Below are positions 8,765-16,841 of a DNA stretch of 64,000 bases, piece after piece; position 1 is the stretch's first letter; every line of letters starts with the position of its first letter. A program made the position numbers and the translations under genes. Below the pieces are notes generated by a model, which was not told where the DNA came from, searched no databases, and saw nothing but the letters and a program-made list of their open reading frames with translations. This stretch comes from Haladaptatus halobius (GTDB lineage Archaea; Halobacteriota; Halobacteria; Halobacteriales; Haladaptataceae): NCBI RefSeq assembly GCF_020618475.1, contig NZ_CP085337.1, forward strand, positions 434,001 through 498,000, in the 5' to 3' direction.

Positions 8765-10834
8765 ATGGAGCTAGAATTTGAAATACATCCTAACCAATCC
8801 GGTATTCAAATTATAGATCCAGTGGAAAACGTCCAGTTTTCACTACACACCTTTACACCTATAAACCCCACCTCAACGAGCAAAGTTGATTTTCATTTTC
8901 CTATAGACAAAGTGACGAGTTTTATCACCTCCGCAATCGAGATTCCCAAGCTTATGAATGTTTTTATCCGTTCTCACTGCGGAACATTGATTGAGGAATA
9001 CGATGTAAGTCATGAAAAGAAATCGTTACCATTAAGGAAATACAACATTGAACTTACCACTGCTCCTATCAAGCTCTATATTTTAGTCGAAAGTGAGATC
9101 ACTTTGTATCGAAACGATGACTCAGTAGTTATCGAATTCAGTGAGCGTACAACCGTTGATATTGGCGCGCGTTCTTTCCATGAAAAACCAGCGGGAACTA
9201 TAAGAACAACTAACAAACCAGATGATATGATGCGTGCGCTGTCTTTACTGGGATCGGCACTAAAAACAACCTCATGTGAGCGGTCATTTCCGACGCTTCG
9301 TGGGCATCCACCTACCATCAGGCTCGATGAGGAGCTAGTAGTTCCTGACGGGTTGAACAAACCGAATACCGAGATTCAACTCATCTTACCGCCAGAATAT
9401 GATAGTATCTTCTCCGCATCTACCCTTGCTTATTACTTAGGTGCCGAGGTAATCCCTGGAAAGAATCCACGAATTCTCTCAAACGAGTTTGAGTATTCGC
9501 TGAACGGATCACGTGGTTACGAACAAACAGTCAACCGTGTTCTTCAACAGATATTTTTCTTAGATTGTCTTACTCGAACCGAAGGTTTCTATCAAGTTGA
9601 CTTGTATAAACGAGATGCAGTGGAGTCGACTTTTGACCTCGATTTTGCAGATCTTTATGAACAACCTCTGTCAACCCAACTCACCACATACCTTGACATC
9701 CCGTTTGACTCGATCGCAAAATATATTCCAGAATGGCCTCTTACGACTGATATCCTTCCTCAACCTGAGAATGTCGAATTATTGCCCTTCGTCACGAATA
9801 ACCTTGCATTGACCCGATGTATTTCGGAGGTGAATGCCACTTCCTCTCAACCCTCACCAGACTTCCTCACCGATTTCTACAGAAGTGGCTTCAAAAGGAG
9901 TGCTAGCCGTAGAACTTCGGAAGATAGAATCGTACAGCCTGATCCCGCCGAGACGATTGAACATGAATGGATAGGCAGGGGTTTTCCACTCGGTGCAAAC
10001 AAAACAACTGCTACCTCGTACCGACGCCGGTTAGAATACCAGCCTCCAGAAAAGTCGAGTATTGATATTCACGTTGTTTGCAACGACGAACGGATGAAAA
10101 AGGAGGGTGTTGTAAACGAATTCTACGGATTTCGCGAACAACTCCGGTTCAATGTTTCAATCAACTACAACCTCAAATCCGAACAACTTCGAGAGCTACT
10201 AACTACTCCAATTGACTTCTTTCACTATATTGGCCATATAGATGATCACGGTATTCGATGCGCGGACGGCTACCTAGACGTCAGGTCGCTAAAGAACGTT
10301 AACGTCAGAGCATTCTTACTGAACGCGTGTCGCTCCTATAAGCAGGGAAACGCCCTTATCGAAAAGGGGAGCCTTGGCGGGGTTGTTACGCTCTCGGAGG
10401 TAGAAAATAATGCAGCTACCCGTGTTGGTCGATCGTTAGCACGATTACTTAACTGCGGTTTTCCATTACGTGTTGCCCTTTCGATCGCACAGGATGAATC
10501 ACTAACCGGCTATCGATACATAGTCCTTGGAGATGGAAGTTTAACATTGGTACAACGTGAAAGTGGAACCCCAATCCTAATTAATATAAATTCAAATTCA
10601 GACAATCGGTTTGTGGTCGAACTCCAAGCATTTCCCGCTCCTGGCTACGAGGTCGGTACTATTTTAAGCCCTAATCTCCAGAATAATAGCGCCTATTATC
10701 TGAATTGGGGGAATATAGGTTCATTCGAAGTGTCAGGTGAAGAACTCGACCAATTTCTTGATCTTGAAATACTCCCTGTAAAAGATGGGAAAAATCTTTC
10801 TTGGAGTGATGAAATTTCTGCGTCAGACTTCTAG
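8765..10834 (+). CDS. CHAT-domain (caspase-like) protein
   Basis: A 689-residue protein. The N-terminal 140 residues are beta-rich (MELEFEIHPNQSGIQIIDPV...), the middle (about 150-420) is mixed, and residues about 440-610 look like a CHAT caspase-fold domain. They contain FFHYIGHIDDHG (His487, His491), then AFLLNACRSYKQG (Cys522), a Gly-rich GGVVTLSEVENNAA, and a closing helix FPLRVALSIAQ. In CHAT peptidases the catalytic His lies in an H-GH motif and the Cys in an SAC/NAC motif, matching what is seen. Role inferred: a protease or protease-like signalling protein, perhaps triggered by the upstream DUF7504-like partner. AT-rich codon use is unlike the GC-rich blocks nearby. Activity is not proven, but both expected catalytic residues are present. 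Confidence 0.7.
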   Translation: MELEFEIHPNQSGIQIIDPVENVQFSLHTFTPINPTSTSKVDFHFPIDKVTSFITSAIEIPKLMNVFIRSHCGTLIEEYDVSHEKKSLPLRKYNIELTTAPIKLYILVESEITLYRNDDSVVIEFSERTTVDIGARSFHEKPAGTIRTTNKPDDMMRALSLLGSALKTTSCERSFPTLRGHPPTIRLDEELVVPDGLNKPNTEIQLILPPEYDSIFSASTLAYYLGAEVIPGKNPRILSNEFEYSLNGSRGYEQTVNRVLQQIFFLDCLTRTEGFYQVDLYKRDAVESTFDLDFADLYEQPLSTQLTTYLDIPFDSIAKYIPEWPLTTDILPQPENVELLPFVTNNLALTRCISEVNATSSQPSPDFLTDFYRSGFKRSASRRTSEDRIVQPDPAETIEHEWIGRGFPLGANKTTATSYRRRLEYQPPEKSSIDIHVVCNDERMKKEGVVNEFYGFREQLRFNVSINYNLKSEQLRELLTTPIDFFHYIGHIDDHGIRCADGYLDVRSLKNVNVRAFLLNACRSYKQGNALIEKGSLGGVVTLSEVENNAATRVGRSLARLLNCGFPLRVALSIAQDESLTGYRYIVLGDGSLTLVQRESGTPILININSNSDNRFVVELQAFPAPGYEVGTILSPNLQNNSAYYLNWGNIGSFEVSGEELDQFLDLEILPVKDGKNLSWSDEISASDF

Positions 10835-10946
10835 CATGGTTTTTCGCGCTTTTTGCACTTCTTTATTGGAGATTAATAGAATTAATTCTAATATATTTTT
10901 ATGATTTAATTTAATATCATCCTACGCACCCAGTTATTCAGAATAA

Positions 10947-11507
10947 CTAGAGTAAAAGTAAATCCCCACTATCTTGGGCTTTAAACGCATCAAGATAAAG
11001 TTCAAGAATTATTTCGCGAATGTAATTAAGACGATCAGCTCTATCATCAGTGCAATTCGTCCCACACTTAGCGATTATTTCCCCACCATGAAATTCCATA
11101 TACTTCAGGTTTCCTGCGCAGTGAGGACACCGGAGTTCAGTATGGGCTTTCATCCACTTCGTTTCGAATCCTTCTCTGGCGAGCCATTCCCCTAATGCGA
11201 ACCAGATGTAAATGTCCCATTCGTTTTTCCCATTGGCAGCTCGTTTAAGCCTACTAAGGCCGACTGCTGCTTTACGATAGAGTCGCTGATCTGGTTCGTG
11301 ATGATATTTGTGACATCGGCGGAAATAGTTGAGTAATGCCCTCTTTGATGACCTGAGTGAGCCATTTGTCAATTCACCATTTGATGAATCTTCTGTTTGG
11401 GATCGATCTTGTAATGGTACACGCTGGGATCTTCCCCGCTCATCGTAGTGTTTTTCTTCAGTAAGTGGAGCTCCCGTTTTCGGACAGAATGCGTGGGGTC
11501 CTTTCAT
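10947..11507 (-). CDS. Zinc-finger protein of unknown function
   Basis: A 186-residue protein. It opens with MKGPHAFCPKTGAPL. A basic, helical middle (SKRALLNYFRRCHKYHHEPD, residues about 53-72) precedes a zinc-binding segment: LRCPHCAGNLKYMEFHGGEI (about 127-146) followed by AKCGTNCTDDRADRL. Four cysteines in CxxC and CGTNC arrangement suggest one zinc ribbon. A C-terminal acidic helix ends the protein. It is convergent with the CHAT gene, whose stop is about 110 bases away, so it may belong to the same module or only be a neighbour. No family name is certain. Confidence 0.6.
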   Translation of the reverse strand: MKGPHAFCPKTGAPLTEEKHYDERGRSQRVPLQDRSQTEDSSNGELTNGSLRSSKRALLNYFRRCHKYHHEPDQRLYRKAAVGLSRLKRAANGKNEWDIYIWFALGEWLAREGFETKWMKAHTELRCPHCAGNLKYMEFHGGEIIAKCGTNCTDDRADRLNYIREIILELYLDAFKAQDSGDLLLL

Positions 11508-12174
11508 GGTTTGTTTTGCTGGGATATCATTGACTTTTGATCGCGATGCCCAATATGTCTGACTACCGTAGATATGTCATCGTGATCGGCGTGTATGCTG
11601 ATAATTTAGACACGCGGAAAAAGGTTGAACATAGTAGAAATTCCTAACAGGAATTTCATCGCTGTCACCGTCTTAATAACCTCTTCAGGGACCAATATGT
11701 TTCACTGTATTACACGTGCTAAACTCCTTCATAAAGGAACAAACATCGTAAGCGAATATGGTGAGAAGATAGCCGACATCGCTCACTTTCACCACACAGA
11801 ATAGTCTCGCTACACCAGCGATTAAAGGAAGTGGTTCAATATCCATTAAACTCACGTTTTAAATTAGGTCTGTAGTACGTATTGAACGTGTGCCCTAAGC
11901 GTTGGGTTGATAGAAATAGGATACTCTAAACCTCCTAGTAGGAGCATCCCGTAAGCTAGGAGTTAATGTGGAAACGGTTTTGTGCGTTTCAAAAGAAGAG
12001 GGAATCTTCACCTCACCAATCGCGAGCAAGCAGCCCCGCAAATGTACAGTGGAAATTTTCAAAACCATCTCATCTCTTAATATTCTGAGTCTCTGAAGAT
12101 AAAATTTAGGGTCTTCTATCCATTCCACTACCATATTTATATAGCTTAAGTGAATTCGCTTGCTATTCCTGGAT
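11508..12174. other. AT-rich intergenic stretch
   Basis: About 670 bases without a credible gene. A minus-strand frame across 11895-12314 overlaps the HMA gene antisense and has no domain resemblance. The right end carries the HMA gene's promoter, described separately. Confidence 0.5.
12136..12143 (+). promoter_or_regulatory. TATA box of the HMA gene
   Basis: TTTATATA lies about 35 bases before ATG 12175. An archaeal TATA box sits about 25-30 bases upstream of the transcription start, which would put the start within about 10 bases of the ATG, giving the very short leader usual in haloarchaea. This also supports ATG 12175 over the upstream TTG at 12160. Confidence 0.45.
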
Positions 12175-12390
12175 ATGGAGAAGCACGAACTCCAAGTTAA
12201 TGGGATAGATTGTATCGCTTGTACACAGCTTATTGAACAGAAGCTAAAAAAGATCGAAGGTGTCAATAAGGTAGCTACGGATTTAGAAGATGGTATTGTT
12301 ACAATCACCGTCAATGATTCAGAGACAGGAAGTTTTGTGGAATATATCGTTAAGGATATCGGATACGATGTTCTAAGCCATACTTCGTGA
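12175..12390 (+). CDS. HMA-domain metal chaperone
   Basis: A 71-residue protein that is one heavy-metal-associated domain: strand MEKHELQVNGIDCIACTQLI with the metal loop GIDCIAC (Cys at about 14 and 17, in place of the usual GMTCxxC), helix TQLIEQKLKKIEGV, strand NKVATDLEDGIVTITV, and the terminal helix/strand YIVKDIGYDV. Such proteins carry Cu(I), Zn(II) or similar ions to P-type ATPases. No ATPase is adjacent; the only metal-type transporter nearby is the YHS permease at 2-4 kb. ATG 12175 is preferred to TTG 12160. Confidence 0.8.
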   Translation: MEKHELQVNGIDCIACTQLIEQKLKKIEGVNKVATDLEDGIVTITVNDSETGSFVEYIVKDIGYDVLSHTS

Positions 12391-12583
12391 TAGACAACAC
12401 GAAAAGAAACGACCGACGATCAACAGTTGAATCACTGAGCAAGGAAAACCACCCGGTGTCGAATACGATTTGGATAGAGATGGAATTCTCTGCTAACAGC
12501 TGGCGGAAATCGATATTAACAGTGTAGAGGATTATAACGGAAGCCACTTTCACGCAGATGATTTCTCAACTTTCATAATTACT

Positions 12584-12593
12584 TTTATATAAA
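12584..12593 (+). promoter_or_regulatory. Probable TATA box for the 12620-13431 pair
   Basis: TTTATATAAA, about 30 bases before the TTG at 12620, fits an archaeal TATA box for a leaderless or near-leaderless transcript starting at the small frame 12620-12820 and running into the HTH gene. Confidence 0.4.
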
Positions 12594-12619
12594 GTGGAAA
12601 TTAACCTTGCCACCAATCG

Positions 12620-12820
12620 TTGGAATTCCTAAGGATAGTGCTTGTCAATATTCATCGACCGATAATAAAAGAGTACTCCAATGATCCACACCTAGCAACA
12701 AAGCTAATAAAACGGGAAGTTAAGGTCTCACCTGCAATAGCCCAGTTAGACAATACATCCCCAGAAGAAAAAATGCTGATCCTTTTAAAGTCTCGGATAG
12801 TAATCAGGAGAAGACCATGA
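12620..12820 (+). CDS. Possible 66-residue protein coupled to the HTH regulator
   Basis: A short frame from TTG 12620 that ends in an ATGA overlap with the start of the next gene (12817), which suggests translational coupling. The protein is basic and helical, with PHLATKLIKREVKVSPAIAQ and SPEEKMLILLKSRIVIRRRP, and shows no known domain. Support comes from the TATA-like box about 30 bases upstream and the overlap. The non-ATG start and lack of relatives keep confidence low. It could also be only the regulator's leader. Confidence 0.4.
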   Translation: MEFLRIVLVNIHRPIIKEYSNDPHLATKLIKREVKVSPAIAQLDNTSPEEKMLILLKSRIVIRRRP

Positions 12821-13431
12821 CTTACAACAAAACCAATCCCGTCGAAAGCACTTATATTGAATCAGCTATCGAGCAATTCGAGGAATTAGAACCTCAAGAC
12901 CCAATAACAGTTGAGGAGGTAAAAAATTTTATTTCCTGTATTCAAGATGAAAATCAAAAGCATCTCATTGGCATGTTGGATACAGCGTACTCCATTGATG
13001 GGCACCTTAAAATCATAAAGGAGACCGAAACCGAGTATTATTTCCATGATGAAGACGGATCGGAATTAGACGATATGATAAGTTTTATAGACCGATCAGG
13101 TACAGATGTAGAGAACATAATAAAGCAATCATTCAATGAAAAGGTCGAAGCGAACACTGATTCAGAGATTTCTGGTGATGGTTTTGTTGTAGAAAAGCCA
13201 CCTCGATGGGGGGACGCAGAGTGGGTCAACCGACGGGAATTGAAATATCTATTAGAGAACGGTCTTTCACCCGCAGAGGTTCTTGACTACTGGTTCATTG
13301 TTCAACAGGGATACTCGGAAACGGATTGGGTGGAATATCGCGGGACCTCCCAACAAACCATAAGTAATAATATTTATAAAGCGAAGAGAAAACTGTCAGA
13401 AAGGAGTATGCTACGCCTTTTCATCTCATAA
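12817..13431 (+). CDS. Regulator with C-terminal sigma-region-4-like HTH
   Basis: A 204-residue protein. The N-terminal 110 residues are acidic and of no known family. Residues about 146-198 look like a sigma-70 region 4 / HTH_23-type DNA-binding domain: LSPAEVLDYWFIVQQGYSET, then DWVEYRGTSQQTISNNIYKA (recognition helix) and KRKLSERSM. In haloarchaea such stand-alone HTH proteins often control an adjacent gene cluster. It starts in an ATGA overlap with a small upstream frame and is followed, convergently, by the 44-residue peptide gene. A target in the CHAT region is inference. Confidence 0.7.
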   Translation: MTYNKTNPVESTYIESAIEQFEELEPQDPITVEEVKNFISCIQDENQKHLIGMLDTAYSIDGHLKIIKETETEYYFHDEDGSELDDMISFIDRSGTDVENIIKQSFNEKVEANTDSEISGDGFVVEKPPRWGDAEWVNRRELKYLLENGLSPAEVLDYWFIVQQGYSETDWVEYRGTSQQTISNNIYKAKRKLSERSMLRLFIS

Positions 13432-13500
13432 TTGAATGGATTTCCGACAGTTATTTCCTCCTCTGGGAAAAATAAGAATCAATTAATTCTACCTTTTAAC

Positions 13501-13635
13501 TTAGGGTCCACTGACTGCGCTAGCGGCGTTGGCAGCTGCATTCCCTGTTTCTAGGACTATTAAACCCACAAAAAACAACACACCGATCATTCGTGGATTC
13601 TCTTCTAGGTATTTTACTGTGGTTTTCTGGCTCAT
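13501..13635 (-). CDS. DUF7503-like 44-residue membrane peptide
   Basis: A very small gene from ATG 13635 to TAA 13501. The peptide has a hydrophilic start MSQKTTVKYLEENPRMIGVL, a hydrophobic helix FFVGLIVLETGNAAANAASA, and ends VSGP. The pattern of YLEENPRM, then a single helix, an Ala/Gly-rich tail and a terminal GP matches, from memory, the short haloarchaeal DUF7503 family. It is probably a membrane-inserted or exported peptide of unknown role. It lies convergent to the sigma-region-4-like HTH gene (stop to stop about 70 bases). Such peptides are easily missed by gene finders. Confidence 0.65.
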   Translation of the reverse strand: MSQKTTVKYLEENPRMIGVLFFVGLIVLETGNAAANAASAVSGP

Positions 13636-14189
13636 AGCTCCAATTCACTATCTTCTCAAAGAGCCATAAATATCTCTAAATCATAATTATAATTACAATG
13701 TTATTATTACAATCAATGTTATAAAGTGAGTATTGTTATATTAATTAATAGAATCAAGGTATCCTAATGAAAACCGGGGTACAAAAGATGTTCGTAAGGT
13801 AAAAAGCTGATTCGAATTCGAAAGCATTGCTACTGAGCCACAGAACTATCGTAACGTAAGTCAATATCCAATCTAATTTCTTTGAACTTGTTGCTTCGTA
13901 GGTAGGATAGGTTGTATCCATTGGACAGTTTTGACCTTCATCCTGAGCGAATGGTAGATCTTCGTCAATTGAGCATTCTTCGTTGCCTTAGGAACGGAAT
14001 AGTGCGCATTTCGACTAAAGTGTGTCAGCGGCAATGGTGAGGCTGCACGGCACAACGTTCTTTCATCGCGAACCTCTCGCCGAGGCAGGGCAAAGAAATT
14101 CGATGCGCGACGATAGTAGGGTGCCTGTTCTGTTCGCACCCTAGGAGCCAATAGTCTTCACGCAGAATCTAGGTGCCAACTGTGGAGAG
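13636..14189. other. Intergenic stretch at the right edge of the AT-rich segment
   Basis: About 550 bases. AT-rich up to about 13870, then of more mixed composition. A 92-codon minus-strand frame (13873-14151) shows no family resemblance and unusual Arg/His composition, so it is not called. Sequence from about 13900 on could be decayed coding DNA, but nothing can be identified. Confidence 0.4.
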
Positions 14190-14270
14190 ATGGGGACACT
14201 CGAAGACTGCCTACCGTCTGAGTGTCCGGACTGTGGATCTGCGAACGTCTACAAGTGGCGCGAGGACTAA
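14190..14270 (+). CDS. Possible 26-residue zinc-ribbon microprotein or remnant
   Basis: ATG 14190 to TAA 14270 encodes MGTLEDCLPSECPDCGSANV followed by YKWRED. The CPDCGS knuckle is typical of half a zinc ribbon. It is either a real microprotein or the surviving end of a larger zinc-ribbon gene. It ends 17 bases from the convergent stop of the Usp gene. No independent start signal supports it. Confidence 0.3.
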   Translation: MGTLEDCLPSECPDCGSANVYKWRED

Positions 14271-14286
14271 CAGTGAGTACTACACT

Positions 14287-14736
14287 TTATTCATCGAGTT
14301 GGACAACCAGCACTGGCACCTCTGCCGTTCGAAGTACCTTTTCAGCAACGCTTCCAAGAAGGTGGCGGTCGAGACCAGACCGCCCATGTGTGCCAATGAC
14401 GATGAGATCAATTCCCTGCTCGGACGCATAGGATTGAATCTCTTCGTGGGGGCGGCCGTACTCAACCATTTCTGTGGTGGTTGGCACACCGGCTTCTGCC
14501 GCCTGTGTTGCGACCTCGTCGACAAACGTCTGTCCCTGCTCATCAAGTTGCTCGTGAACGACCTCCGATGTCATGCCGTCCGCCGCTGGTGTTGCAGTAA
14601 GATCGATTGCTGACTGGTCGACAACGTGGAGTACATGCAGTTCTGCGTCGTAAGTTCTGGCGTGCGTGATAGCCTGCTCCACTGCAGTTTTCGTCCCTTC
14701 GCTACCGTCCGTTGGAACGAGGATTCGGTCATACAT
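14287..14736 (-). CDS. Universal stress protein (UspA family)
   Basis: A 149-residue single-domain Usp. It starts MYDRILVPTDGSEGTKTAVE (the DGS adenine-binding start). It ends with the ATP-binding signature GTHGRSGLDRHLLGSVAEKV and the final strand VLRTAEVPVLVV, which is the G-2x-G-9x-G(S/T) pattern of nucleotide-binding Usp proteins. Length is normal. Such proteins respond to stress or energy state; the precise role is unknown. It is the first gene of the GC-richer DNA on this side and has no operon partner. Confidence 0.9.
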   Translation of the reverse strand: MYDRILVPTDGSEGTKTAVEQAITHARTYDAELHVLHVVDQSAIDLTATPAADGMTSEVVHEQLDEQGQTFVDEVATQAAEAGVPTTTEMVEYGRPHEEIQSYASEQGIDLIVIGTHGRSGLDRHLLGSVAEKVLRTAEVPVLVVQLDE

Positions 14737-15310
14737 CGTGACTCGTTTTCGTCGCTACGCGGAAAATATCTATTGGGCGATGCACGACGAATTCGAAACA
14801 CAGCAGGAGAACCCAGTTAATAGACCCACTTCCCAAGACATACTGATGGGAGCATATTGCAGTTGAGAAGTCATACCGCGTGCTTTCCGAATCAGCTTCT
14901 GTCCGACATAAATGTTTCAAGAACCCGTAGCAGACGAAGGCGGTGAGCCCGCTGTACACCCGGCTGACTGCCCATTCTGACACGTATAAACGGCCTCGCG
15001 AGTCGATTGCATGAGGAACGCGGCACCGAGGATGGCCATCAGAGATTATGCACTGGCGATCGCTAATTCAGTTGTTGGATTCATATCGAACTTGGACGAG
15101 ATGCTAGTTCGATATCGTCCTAAGCTAGGTTACAGCTGTGAGAATAGCAAATCAGGATTCCAGACCGACGTTCGACAGGCTCCCAGCGAGCACGCTGAGG
15201 TAGGCAACCGCGACGGCAACGCGTAGTTCGACATGTAACGATGCGTCGGCAGGAACACGATAGCAAGTCGTACCGCACGAAAACCGGCCGCAATCAACCC
15301 CTACCAGAGA
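14737..15310. other. Intergenic stretch before the dehydrogenase operon
   Basis: About 570 bases without a convincing gene. On the minus strand near 15160-15260 a frame reads RVAVAVAYLSVLAGSLSNVG, like the end of a membrane helix of a decayed gene; it lacks a start and is not called. The promoter of the lpd gene should lie close to 15311. Confidence 0.4.
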
Positions 15311-16735
15311 ATGTCTGCGCACCACGTTCCGGACGAAACCGACGTCGTCATCGTTGGCGCGGGGCCAGGCGGATACGTCGCCGCGATCCGCGCCGCCCAG
15401 CTCGACATGGACGTAACACTGGTCGAGAAGGGGGCCGTCGGAGGGATGTGTCTGAACGACGGTTGTATCCCGTCGAAAGCACTCATCTCGGCGACGGACA
15501 CAGCTCATGCGGCGCGGCACGCCGAGGAGCGGGGCATTGACGCTGACCTTACTATCGATCTACAGCGGATGGTCAACTGGAAAGACAGCGTCGTCGACCG
15601 GCTCACAGGTGGTGTCGAAAAGCTGTGCGAGCAGGCCGGTGTGACTCTCATCGAAGGGCGGGCAACGTTTGCTGACGACACGACCGTTGAGATCACCAGC
15701 AAGGACGAGGAGACGACTGGCAGGCTGACGTTCGAGCAGGCCATCATTGCAACCGGAAGCCGACCGACTGAGCTTCCGGGCTTCGAGTTCGACGGTGAGC
15801 GTGTTCTGGACGCGCGAGATGCGCTCACGTTGGAGACAGTACCAGATTCCCTCCTCGTGATTGGTGCTGGTTATATCGGCATGGAGCTCGCGACCGTATT
15901 CACGAAACTCGGCGCCGACGTGACCGTCGTTGAGCCGCTCGATTCCGTGTTGCCCAGGTATGAGGACGATGTCTCAGACGTGGTTCGGACGCGAGGCGAG
16001 GATCTTGGGATCGAGTTTCACGTCGGCGAGGCGCCGGCGGAGTGGCGCGAGCACGACAGTGACGGCATCATCGTCGAAACCGAGGACGAAGATGGCGAAC
16101 AGACGGAATTCGACACGTCGAAGGTGGTCGTGGCTGCCGGCCGTAAGCCCGTCACAGACACCCTCAACCTTGCTGCAGTCGGCCTTGAACCGAACGAGGA
16201 TGGCTTCGTCGAGACTGACAATCACACTCGGACAGCCGTCAAACACGTTTTCGCGGTCGGCGACGTGGCGGGCAAACCCCTACTGGCGCACAAGGGAATG
16301 ATGGAAGGTGAAGTCGCTGCCGAGGTAATCGCGGGCGAACCCGCCGCCCTTGACTACCAAGTGGTGCCGGAAGTGATGTTCACCGATCCCGAAATCGGTA
16401 CTGTAGGGATGACCGAAACCGAGGCCGTGGACGCAGGCTACTCCACGACCGTCGGTACAATGCCGATGCAGGCGAGCGGACGCGCGCTCACGTTGAACGA
16501 CGACGAGGGATTTGTCCGCGTCGTCGCCGAGGCCGAGGAGGGATATCTTCTTGGCGCGCAGATCGTCGCTTCGGAGGCGTCAGAGCTGATCGCTGAATTC
16601 GGCCTCGCCATCGAACTCGGAGCAACCGTCGAAGATGTTGCCGCGACCATCCACACCCATCCGACACTCGCAGAGGCCGCAAAAGAGGCGGCCGCAAACA
16701 CCCGTGACCGTGCCATCCACACTAGAAACGAGTGA
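15311..16735 (+). CDS. lpdA: Dihydrolipoyl dehydrogenase (E3)
   Basis: A 474-residue FAD/NAD flavoprotein disulfide reductase. It has the FAD dinucleotide motif VVIVGAGPGGYVAA (about residues 12-25), the redox-active disulfide GGMCLNDGCIPSK (Cys47, Cys52), the NAD motif VIGAGYIGMELATVF (about 183-197), the second FAD motif HVFAVGDVAGKPLLAHK, and the C-terminal HTHPTLAEAAKEAA bearing the catalytic His. It reoxidises the dihydrolipoyl group of E2 using NAD+. It is the first gene of the operon E3-E1-E2. Residues and length are normal for the family. Confidence 0.95.
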   Translation: MSAHHVPDETDVVIVGAGPGGYVAAIRAAQLDMDVTLVEKGAVGGMCLNDGCIPSKALISATDTAHAARHAEERGIDADLTIDLQRMVNWKDSVVDRLTGGVEKLCEQAGVTLIEGRATFADDTTVEITSKDEETTGRLTFEQAIIATGSRPTELPGFEFDGERVLDARDALTLETVPDSLLVIGAGYIGMELATVFTKLGADVTVVEPLDSVLPRYEDDVSDVVRTRGEDLGIEFHVGEAPAEWREHDSDGIIVETEDEDGEQTEFDTSKVVVAAGRKPVTDTLNLAAVGLEPNEDGFVETDNHTRTAVKHVFAVGDVAGKPLLAHKGMMEGEVAAEVIAGEPAALDYQVVPEVMFTDPEIGTVGMTETEAVDAGYSTTVGTMPMQASGRALTLNDDEGFVRVVAEAEEGYLLGAQIVASEASELIAEFGLAIELGATVEDVAATIHTHPTLAEAAKEAAANTRDRAIHTRNE

Positions 16736-16841
16736 CGCGAATACATCAAAACAATGACTGAATGTGCCACCTCACCGACGGCAGCCTCTGGTCGCATCGA
16801 CATGGAACCACAAGCCGTACACCGAGTATCGGGACATACAG

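Noticed and set aside
13873..14151. A 92-codon minus-strand frame
   Set aside because: No domain, unusual Arg/His content and no start signal; possibly decayed DNA but not identifiable.
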